DNA of 64,000 nt from Cladosporium sp. IMV 00045 (lineage: Eukaryota > Ascomycota > Dothideomycetes > Cladosporiales > Cladosporiaceae), in assembly GCA_001931905.2 (NCBI GenBank), contig MSJI02000519.1:21231-85230 (forward strand). Direction: 5' to 3'. The notes beneath the pieces were generated by a model. That model did no database searches. It was given only the letters and a program-made list of their open reading frames with translations, and was not told the DNA's origin. Shown here piece after piece: positions 56,443-64,000 of the stretch (position 1 is its first letter; each line of letters opens with the position of its first letter). A program made the translations under genes and the position numbers.

Positions 56443-58093
56443 CTACACGCAGTCAAAGCTCTCCGCCACAGCAGGATCGCCTCCATTGTACTTCTGCACC
56501 TTCGGCCACGCGCATATCTTGCGTGAAATCTCTCCTTCGTCACTCTGAGTAGTGTTGACGGCAGACAATGTGTCAGGCGCCTGACCGCGTTCGACCCAAT
56601 CGACCAAAGCCTCAAGCTCGCCCACCGGCTGAGCGCCAGCACCACCGCTGCAATGGCCTATACCAGGTGCTTCGAAGATGCGGTAAAAGTCCTGGACATC
56701 GGGTATCTTCTCAGAAACTCTCTTGTAGTAGTCTTCGGTGCCGTTTGGAAAGATGACTTCGTCGGCCAAGCCGTGCCAGGTGATAATCTTCCCGCCGAGC
56801 GTCTGGAAGAGACTCAGGTCTGGGTCGGAAGTTCCGATTACGCTGGAGAACTGGTTGCGCGATTGGTGCAGAATGTTGAAGTACTCTTCGTTTGTCAAGT
56901 TTCCGATGTCGAAGGATGGGTCTTTGACGATGAACCACTTGATCCAATCAACTGAGTGTCGGAAGGGAGCTCCTTTCGCCGATGCATTCGCCGTAGCGGC
57001 CACCGTTCCCGCGATGCCGGACAGGTCGGCGTCTTTGTTGAGGCCCCACCATTGTCTTTCACCAGAAGGGTCTATCAATCCTGTCCAAGCTGCGTCGGCA
57101 ACAGTCGCACCTTCAGTGGTGAAGACTTGAGTGCCATCGTCTCCGCAGGTGAACTCTTGTCCAACGACAGAGTGGGGGTCGAACTTGCATTCATTGGCAT
57201 TCGTAATGACGCCGTCTTCCAGACCATCGAGCCCATCGCAGGCGTCAATCGCAGCTTGGGTGAAAGCTTCGAGCTCGCACGGGGGTGGGTAAACGCCGAG
57301 CTGATTCATGACCTGCTGGGGCCAGTACTCAGTGACGAGGAACGTGTCCCAGTTAATAGCAGGTGCCAACGCCAGGATACCATCGTACAGATCTGGATAT
57401 CGCTGAGCCAACATCATCCCTTGCCTGCCACCGGTCGAGCAACCCGTCCAGTACGAATAATCCGGTTTTCTGCCGTAGTAGCTTTCCGTGATGGCTTTAC
57501 CAATGATGGCCAGGTCTGACAATGCGACTGAAGCGAAGTCGTAGAGAAGTGGCAGATTGACATTGCCAGGTGAATGGAGAGCCCAGTGTGATGGTGCGGC
57601 ATCGCCAGCAGTTTCGTCTGCGTGGCCACCGTCCGTAGTTGCTGCGGAGTAGCCACCGTCAACAGCCGACACAAGACTGGCCGGTCCTGCGCCTGTTTGA
57701 TATCCGCCTCCGCCTAGGCCTTGGAAACGTCCATTCCAGTCATTGAGAGGAAGCCAGATGTTGACGTTGATGACATCGTTCCAACCAGGATGGGTGTAAG
57801 ACCTGATATGAGTTAGCTATACTGCAATCATATCGAGTATGCCGCGAGACTGCCTACACATTGACGCCGCAATATGACACGGTCAAGTTCGCAGGAAACG
57901 CCGCATCGTCAGAGAGTATTGTCTGGTTCTGGTACCCGGCTGCTGTGATGTTCAAGATCTCGGCGCCGAACACATTAGGATGAGGGATCGCATCCGACGT
58001 GCAGACGGATTTGTTTCTCGCTGGACCAGCAGAAGCCCAAGGCGTGAGGGCCAGTCCAGCAATAGTGCCACTGATAGTCTTTTGGGAATACAT
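56443..58093 (-). CDS. Secreted tannase/feruloyl esterase family protein
   Basis: Two exons, 58093-57858 and 57802-56443, giving 531 aa; the intron donor gtaggc leaves phase 2 and joins YCGVNV to SYTHPGWND. A signal peptide covers about residues 1-23 (ISGTIAGLALTPWASAG). The family's linked catalytic features are present: nucleophile GCSTGGRQG near residue 199, acid in WHGLADEVIFPNGT, and GIGHCSGG, in which the His neighbours the Cys that pairs with the Cys beside the nucleophile (CS-D-HC pattern). Members cleave gallate or hydroxycinnamate esters from tannins or plant cell walls. Several N-glycosylation sites fit secretion. It is divergent from a TDT/SSU1-type transporter. Confidence 0.94.
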
Positions 58094-58878
58094 AGCGGAG
58101 CCTGCTCTTTTCACTTCCTCGGCCAACTTGGCCTGGCTGCGAAGCCTAGTTTATATAGCATAGCACATCCTGATGCCGCTCACCGTGCAGTCCCCTCTTG
58201 CAACCTCCGGTACATCGCCTGGACTCCACTCCCGTCCACGGATAGCAAGAACGGTACGTCAATACAAGCAGAATCTCTAGGCCATTATTCAAGCGGAGTG
58301 CCGAGGGATGTGGGGGCTACCTGTTGCCGATCCATTCATCTTACGTCTGTGAGGTTGCACCGCCTTCTTGTTGTCATTTCCTGTCAGCTTGGCGTACATT
58401 GGCATGCTTGGTGCGCATGTTTGAATCGCGTGTATATATTGACGTAAGAGAGGCTTAGTCACAGACAACATTGTTCTTCAGAAAGCGTTCAGTAATCCAT
58501 CTCTTCTGTCGCATATCATTAGAAATGTAAGTTCATACATGTACCAAACGCAATCAGCAAAAAACGTCGGCTTTGCTCGGCACATCGGCATAACAATCAA
58601 CCGACGCGGCAGTCGTCGACTTCCTGAACGCGACGTGAGCTCGTCCAGACTACATGTACACATCCATCTCTGGCTTTGTGCTGACAACGGGACCATCGAT
58701 CAACTCGCGTATTGAAGTGACTTGAGGTCTCAATCATGCTATTCTGCTAATAGAAAACATCCTCAGAACGGAAAATCGGTGTTGGACCGGCGCATCCGGA
58801 TCTTACCGGTCCATCTCAATTCTTCGACCCCTGCTGTGTTATGCATTGCGATACGCCAAGGGCGACAATTTGATCAAG
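58094..58878. promoter_or_regulatory. Divergent promoter region tannase / TDT transporter
   Basis: 785 bp between divergent start codons, so a shared promoter is possible. No other supported coding region. Confidence 0.42.
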
Positions 58879-60198
58879 ATGAACAACCCAGCCGTCAGCA
58901 TTCCGGCTTCTCAACGGCTTCGCTCCAGCTCATCGGCGAGCGACAATGGCATCAAAGGCGAGAAGTCATCGTCTGAAAAGACAGAAGATCCCAAACCAAA
59001 TGGGTCGAGACCATCAAACTTCTCTAAAAATAATCAGGGATGGCGTCGAGTGGTCCGCAACTTCTCCCCTGCGTGGTTTGTGACGACAATGGGCACGGGT
59101 ATCGTCGCCGTCATACTACACTCAATACCATGGCAAGCCCGCTGGCTTTACTGGTTGAGCATCATTGTCTTTGCCCTCAATGCTCTCCTATTCCTCCTGG
59201 CCACCGGAGTCTCGGTGCTAAGGTATACTATCTGGCCTGAGATCTGGACGGTCATGATTGAGGATCCCAACAACAGCCTCTTCCTCGGCACCGTTCCCAT
59301 GGGCTTTGCAACGCTGATCAACATGTGGGTGCAAGTCTGTGTGCCAGCCTGGGGAGTTTGGGCTGCGTACTTCGCCTTCTCCATTTGGGTATTGGACTGC
59401 ATCGTCGCAGTGATGGTCACTGTAAGCCTTGGAGTCTTGCTCATGTCTTCGTCCTATCAACGGTCTCTCGACAGCATCACTGCTGCTCAGCTTCTTCCTA
59501 TAGCAGCAACCATTGTGGCAGCGGGCGTCGGCTCTGAGATAGCCTCAGTCATGCCCGAACCACAGTTGGCACTGGGAGTCATCCTTGCATCATATGCGCT
59601 CTGGGGGATGGCGACGCCTATGGCTTTCGTAGTACTCACCATTTACTACCAGCGCCTTGCAATCCACAAAATGCCTCCACGGGAAGTCATCGTCAGCGTG
59701 TTTCTACCTCTTGGGCCACTTGGCTTTGGCGGCTTTGGCATCCTCAACCTCGGAAAACAGGCCGCAATCGTCTTTCCACAAACAGACACACTTGATCCTA
59801 TGGCAGGGCGTATAGCGTACGTTCTCGGCTTCTTTGTGGCGTTCATTATGTGGGGCTGGGGCCTGCTGTGGTTCAGCTTTGCCATAGCGGCCTTGTGGAA
59901 GACGGCAAGAGAAGAAGGGGTTCCGTTCAATATGGGTTTCTGGGGGTTTACTTTCCCTCTGGGTGTGTACGCTTCCAGCACGATATTGATTGGCCAGGAG
60001 CTGCCATCTCTGTTCTTTAGGGTGTTGGGAACGATTTTCGGCGTGGCAGTCATTCTCTTATGGGTGTTCATTGCGGCGCGTACAGCTAAAGGGGCGTACA
60101 GCGGTGCGATGTTCAAGGCGCCTTGCTTGGATAATTTAAAAGAAGAGCCAGCGAAAGTTCCCCAAGACGGGGCCGAGACAGAGACTGCAAGGACATAG
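58879..60198 (+). CDS. TDT-family transporter (SSU1 sulfite-efflux / C4-dicarboxylate type)
   Basis: Single exon, 439 aa from the first in-frame ATG. A hydrophilic Ser/Lys-rich N-terminus of about 60 residues precedes about ten membrane segments. The first is the signature FSPAWFVTTMGTGIVAVILH, followed by IWVLDCIVAVMVTVSLGVLL, LGPLGFGGFGILNLGKQA and the final GTIFGVAVILLWVFIAARTA. The pattern is that of the TDT/SLAC1 fold in which yeast Ssu1 (sulfite efflux) and malate transporters fall; the opening block is closer to Ssu1. Probably plasma membrane. Substrate is unproven. Its divergent partner is a secreted esterase. Confidence 0.92.
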   Translation: MNNPAVSIPASQRLRSSSSASDNGIKGEKSSSEKTEDPKPNGSRPSNFSKNNQGWRRVVRNFSPAWFVTTMGTGIVAVILHSIPWQARWLYWLSIIVFALNALLFLLATGVSVLRYTIWPEIWTVMIEDPNNSLFLGTVPMGFATLINMWVQVCVPAWGVWAAYFAFSIWVLDCIVAVMVTVSLGVLLMSSSYQRSLDSITAAQLLPIAATIVAAGVGSEIASVMPEPQLALGVILASYALWGMATPMAFVVLTIYYQRLAIHKMPPREVIVSVFLPLGPLGFGGFGILNLGKQAAIVFPQTDTLDPMAGRIAYVLGFFVAFIMWGWGLLWFSFAIAALWKTAREEGVPFNMGFWGFTFPLGVYASSTILIGQELPSLFFRVLGTIFGVAVILLWVFIAARTAKGAYSGAMFKAPCLDNLKEEPAKVPQDGAETETART

Positions 60199-60581
60199 TG
60201 AGTTGGTACTGGATGAGGTATTCTCGGCTAAGCTATCTGCTCTCACAAGATTCTCAGCCTTGCCATGACTTGCATCCTGCCCTGCCGTCGCTTCGGGGTA
60301 CAATCCCTCCCTGTCGGGTAAAGACAAATTCCAGGACTCAGACTGTCCGAACTGGATATCGAGCAGTTCCGATCTGTGCCATGAGCGTAAGGCTGCAGCA
60401 TCTCAATTTCAAATGCCTGCAGTGAACAATTCGCTTACGATACTGCAGACGTCTGCTGCTACTCAGACTGCGATGGGTGGCGCCATGATGATGAGCGTTA
60501 CTGTGTCACACATAAGACCCTAAGCACTACCATCGCGATGGTTCTGTAACTGTAAGAAGCATTGCTAATGTGGACATAGAC
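60199..60581. other. Convergent intergenic region TDT transporter / NLR
   Basis: 383 bp. On the minus strand this is where the repeat domain of the NLR would be expected to continue; no continuing repeat-like frame was recognised. Confidence 0.4.
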
Positions 60582-62192
60582 CTAAGGTGCATGCTTACAC
60601 AGCGCACTGAAGTCTTGGCGTGCTTGACGTGCATGGTCAGGCCAGTGAGATATGGCGTGGTTCAGCAAGGGGTCATCTGGTGTTGTAGGCAAGGTGGCCT
60701 GATACCAGTCTCTCTGATATTTTCGGAAATAACTTCCACGCTCTTTCCGAAGATACTGCCAATTCTTTTCGATCGTGGCGAGACATCTACAGGCTATCTC
60801 CAGGTGCACTTCGAGTGGTTGTATGCCGAACCGTTCTAGAGCTCCTATGTCGGAGACCTCGTCGCGAAGAAAGTAGTCCCTAGCAGATTCATGTACCAAG
60901 CTGACGATATCATTTTTGATATGAACGAGCGACCCACAGGTGGAAATTCGGTCCCGGACCATCTGTTCTGTGCTAATGGCTGTTGATTTGCGACACTGGA
61001 GTACTCCGCCGAGCTCCTCCACAGATAAAGGGCGGACGGCTAAAGTCACCCAGCGGAGGATCATGGAGCTGAAATGTATGTCCTGCTCCGGAATCTGGAG
61101 TATCATGCGATCATAAAGTGCTGGGAGGCCCCGAGGCAAAGATTGGAGAGCTGTTTTCACTTCAGTCCAATTGCGCTTTTGGAGAAGTTCAGGGATCGCA
61201 AGGCCCACCCAGAGGAATGTGCCTTCAGACCTGTTCAGCAAGGTGTTCTCGACATGTTCGCGAAATTGTGTGCTGAAATCGAGCAATTCCGACAGGGCTT
61301 GCGTTCTGGCCGACACAAATGCCCGCAAATCAGTGTTGATTTGCAAATCATTGTCTGGATCGAGCTTGATCCGATGACTTTGATTCAACAGGACAATTGA
61401 TGGGCGGCTGACGATGATCGTCCGTAGATTTTGTCCTCTTGACTCTTGAGTGAATTGAACCAACTTCGCGGCAAGCCACTGCTGCGAATCTTCATCACAT
61501 TCATCAAGTCCATCCACAAGACAGAAAGTTGTTCTCAGTCTGGTATCGTGTGTCATGCCGAGGAACAAACTCCAAAGAGCTTCTCGAGATTCCAACATCA
61601 ACTGGAGCTTCTCTTTCTCTTTCTCCTTGTTTTGCTCCGGAGCGTAAAGATGATGTAGTAAGTGCTCCGCTAATTCAGGTTGCTTCGTGGCCAACTGCCA
61701 TACAAGCCCTCTTATCACGTGCGCAGCCGTTCTGCGCCTGTCATCCTCAGCTCTGCAGAAACAGTATACCATCTGCTCGGCCTTCTCAAGCTCTTGAGTG
61801 AGATAAATGGATATCATTGTCTTGCCCTTGCCAGGTCCGCCACATATCCACAGCAGTCGCGTCTCTCCGCGCAGCAAAGACTGAAACTCAGCATTCACCC
61901 ATATCCACTCACATGTGCCGTCCACCTTCTTTCCTTTTGCGCTGATGAGAGCTTCGCGATCATCTTCTGGGCGCGTGGTCAAGAGCGCCTTTCGACAATG
62001 GGCGATCTTCTCGGCATCCGTAATTGATGTGGCAGTCTGGTAGATAGTCTGGTTTTGCGCATTGTATTGCGTATTTCCCACTCCGCCGGCTAAGGTATAG
62101 TTGGTCTGTGTACCAAGGCCGCTGTTGTTGTTCACAGGCCCGGAGCCAGAGTGCGTTGGCTCGCCTGGAGTATTGAGGCTAGAGTCCGACAT
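60582..62192 (-). CDS. NACHT-domain NOD-like receptor without C-terminal repeats
   Basis: Single exon, 536 aa. Residues 10-53 are rich in Gly, Asn, Gln, Ser and Thr with spaced units (NNNSGLGTQTN, GGVGNTQYNAQNQTIY), resembling the short amyloid-type motifs in front of fungal NLRs. The NACHT domain follows: a pre-loop block near 70-115 (RKALLTTRPEDDREAL, LLRGETRLLWI), Walker A GGPGKGKT at 118-125 and Walker B FCLVDGLDEC at 223-232. A sensor-like RTIIVSRPS and the post-NACHT helical region (GTFLWVGLAIPELL, LPALYDRMILQI) are visible. The protein stops just after the conserved HAISHWPDHARQA block, where ankyrin, WD or TPR repeats normally begin. Such receptors trigger heterokaryon-incompatibility-type cell death. 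Confidence 0.93.
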   Translation of the reverse strand: MSDSSLNTPGEPTHSGSGPVNNNSGLGTQTNYTLAGGVGNTQYNAQNQTIYQTATSITDAEKIAHCRKALLTTRPEDDREALISAKGKKVDGTCEWIWVNAEFQSLLRGETRLLWICGGPGKGKTMISIYLTQELEKAEQMVYCFCRAEDDRRRTAAHVIRGLVWQLATKQPELAEHLLHHLYAPEQNKEKEKEKLQLMLESREALWSLFLGMTHDTRLRTTFCLVDGLDECDEDSQQWLAAKLVQFTQESRGQNLRTIIVSRPSIVLLNQSHRIKLDPDNDLQINTDLRAFVSARTQALSELLDFSTQFREHVENTLLNRSEGTFLWVGLAIPELLQKRNWTEVKTALQSLPRGLPALYDRMILQIPEQDIHFSSMILRWVTLAVRPLSVEELGGVLQCRKSTAISTEQMVRDRISTCGSLVHIKNDIVSLVHESARDYFLRDEVSDIGALERFGIQPLEVHLEIACRCLATIEKNWQYLRKERGSYFRKYQRDWYQATLPTTPDDPLLNHAISHWPDHARQARQDFSALCKHAP

Positions 62193-63738
62193 GCTCCTCG
62201 AGTTGCTCCAGTACGCTTCTCGCTGTCACTCTCTGGTGGCCCTTCTGTTGAAATCGACATATGGGTTGCTCGTTCTCGAATGTCAGGCTGAGTGGTAGCT
62301 TACATCTCAGCTCAGCAGTCTCGGCGCCCAACTTACCAATCATTGCGATTGACCTGCGCCAGCTACGTATAACGCGCAGAACCTCGGGCTAACGTTTCGA
62401 GTCGGAGCAGACATGACTACCTAATGACGCTTCCAACAGCTTCAAGTTTCCAACTATGCCGCCAGCTGGCTTGGGCTGGAAGCTGAGTGCCAGGGTCGCT
62501 GACATCAATACAGGACCCTCTAGCTTCGAATTTAGAGAAGGCAACTTTGAATGTCGTTGCTGGATGACAAGCTGCGGAAGAGATGGAAATGTTGTGGAGA
62601 GGCTAGATCGACAATATAGGTGGTGTCAGAATTACTTCTTAATCTTCGAGCACGAGTCAGCCAGGAGTCAGATTCCAAAGCATCCTATGTGCTCTGCCAT
62701 GTACTATGTGCTCTGCCATGTATAATAATGCATAAGCACTGAACCGGGCGACCAGTAGGAGGGGCGACCATGTGGAGATTCCGCCTGTTGTTTGTTTTCG
62801 TCTTTCCTTTTGCCTCTCCAGATCTCAAGGGCCTGTAGCTGTATACTTATAGACCGGTCGAGACTCAGTAGCGCCGGCGGTTACGACCAGTACGGCCAAG
62901 TCAGCGAAGCCGTTTGTCGGGTAGGGCTATGGGAACCTGGTGAGTGACAGGGTGCCCTGTGCTTTTGACAAGTGCCGATGCTCTGTGCGTTGAGATTTCG
63001 ATCAGTCGAAGGATTTTCATGGCAGGTACCTCCTATGCTTGCAAGCTTGAATCATTATTAGACGTGAAGTGAAGTTGACTCTAGAAGGTGTTCCATTGCT
63101 CTTGAACTGCCGAGGTAGTTGACAGGAGCGGACGAACTATCAAACTAGTATAGCCTAATAATAATCACAGCCCGAAGACCTAACTATTGAGACGCTCCGA
63201 ACCGGCCGACACACGTGGTGTGGGCTAAGTTTGCCACTAGCTTGTTAGCATCATCTTTCTGCAGTGTGAAAAACGTCAGTCTTGAAAACGGTGTGTCCGC
63301 GTATGTTCGGAGGGCATGCGTCGTCTTCGAAGGAAGTGTTTTGTAGAGGTGGAGAGGCTCCTCATGAGTCTACGGACAGGCGATCCCAGCCTGCAAATCC
63401 TTGATCGCACAAAACCGAATCTCCTGCATTGCTTTTGCGCATTTCCGAAGGACCCACTTTCCGGATCACGATCCCGACCGGGATCACAGCCAGTCTGCTC
63501 CAATGGAACAACATCCACAACCGGCAGCTTGGTATCGCTTGCAAATTCGCCTTGCCGGGGCATGCGACGCCGCCGCCACCTTTCATGCCGCGCGCTTTCT
63601 CTGCGGAGGTGTTTGTTATCGCTGCGCTGACTCCCTCCTCCATGTCCATAGCCTTGCCATTTCAATTTCTGCCCTTTTCATGCTCTGAACACCTCTATAT
63701 GTGATCTGGATCTGCTGGCATCGCGTGACTTGCCTGGC
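62193..63738. other. Intergenic region NLR / histidine kinase
   Basis: 1.55 kb between divergent starts. Only short unsupported frames; no HET, HeLo or lipase-type effector gene, commonly paired with NLRs, is visible here. No RNA gene recognised. Confidence 0.4.
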
Positions 63739-64000
63739 ATGGCTCCCGCCGCCTCGCCGAACGCGCGGATATCTCTGGAAGAGCGTGAGGTGCATAGGGT
63801 CTACCAGCCATGGCTCTCTGCTCACGGCTCATCGCTGACCGTGGCTGACCATGTGGAAAGTCTCGCCATCCACGACCTCCAGGGGCAAGGCTACCGACCT
63901 CAGGCCTCGAGAGACAAGGCACTCACGGCCTTTGCACAGCTGGTGGCTCTTCGCCTGGACGTACGCCGCTGCATGATCTCTCTCATCGACACCTCCAGTC
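63739..64000 (+). CDS. GAF-domain sensor protein, probably hybrid histidine kinase (5' part only)
   Basis: Partial CDS: starts at the ATG at 63739 and is still open at the right edge after 87 codons. The N-terminus has the fungal-HHK-like segment REVHRVYQPWLSAHG, then SRDKALTAFAQLVALRLDVR and RCMISLIDTSS, the beginning of the GAF domain that precedes the kinase in many Pezizomycotina hybrid histidine kinases. Only this sensor start is visible; kinase and receiver domains are inferred from family layout. It would feed a phosphorelay to HPt and response regulators. A protein with a GAF domain but no kinase is the main alternative. Confidence 0.7.
   Translation, partial: MAPAASPNARISLEEREVHRVYQPWLSAHGSSLTVADHVESLAIHDLQGQGYRPQASRDKALTAFAQLVALRLDVRRCMISLIDTSS

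Overview
The window is a gene-dense stretch of a filamentous ascomycete chromosome. Short GT-AG introns (about 42-110 nt) with CTAAC/CTGAC branch points, a PDR-type ABC transporter, a CFEM cell-wall protein, a NACHT NOD-like receptor and a fungal GAF/histidine-kinase start all point to Pezizomycotina; the look of the proteins suggests Dothideomycetes (Mycosphaerellales-like), which is inference. I support 29 protein genes. I found no rRNA, convincing tRNA, CRISPR array or intact transposon. Exon boundaries below were placed by hand from splice consensus plus frame and family continuity.

Left part (1-31 kb) is mostly conserved housekeeping: RGP1 (cut by the left edge), RPS6, PRPP synthetase, a CFEM/GPI protein, myotubularin phosphatase YMR1, meiotic ZIP4/SPO22, AAA+ ATPase RVB1, Fe-S assembly factor ISA1, a Dabb-domain protein, the Golgi ubiquitin-ligase subunit DSC3, an RCC1-repeat protein, an alpha/beta hydrolase, a DIPP-type Nudix hydrolase and arginyl-tRNA transferase ATE1. 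Many neighbours are divergent or convergent pairs; DSC3 and the RCC1-like gene converge with only 26 bp between their stops.

Middle part (31-52 kb), nearly all on the minus strand: a GT31/DUF604 glycosyltransferase, a SUS1/ENY2-like SAGA/TREX-2 subunit, a PAF-acetylhydrolase-like lipase, a full-length PDR ABC transporter with one irregular 444-nt intron that breaks the frame by one base, four proteins of unknown function (two separated only by an in-frame TAG followed at once by ATG), and LSM1.

Right part (52-64 kb) is more accessory: a mucin-like GPI protein, an SDR oxidoreductase, a secreted tannase/feruloyl esterase divergent from an SSU1/TDT-type exporter, a repeat-less NACHT receptor with a Gly/Asn/Gln-rich N-terminus resembling fungal amyloid signalling motifs, and the 5' start of a GAF-domain (probably hybrid) histidine kinase cut by the right edge. 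The most promising items are the repeat-less NLR, the TAG-ATG tandem frames, the frame break in the ABC transporter and a perfect 22-bp palindrome at 43670-43691.
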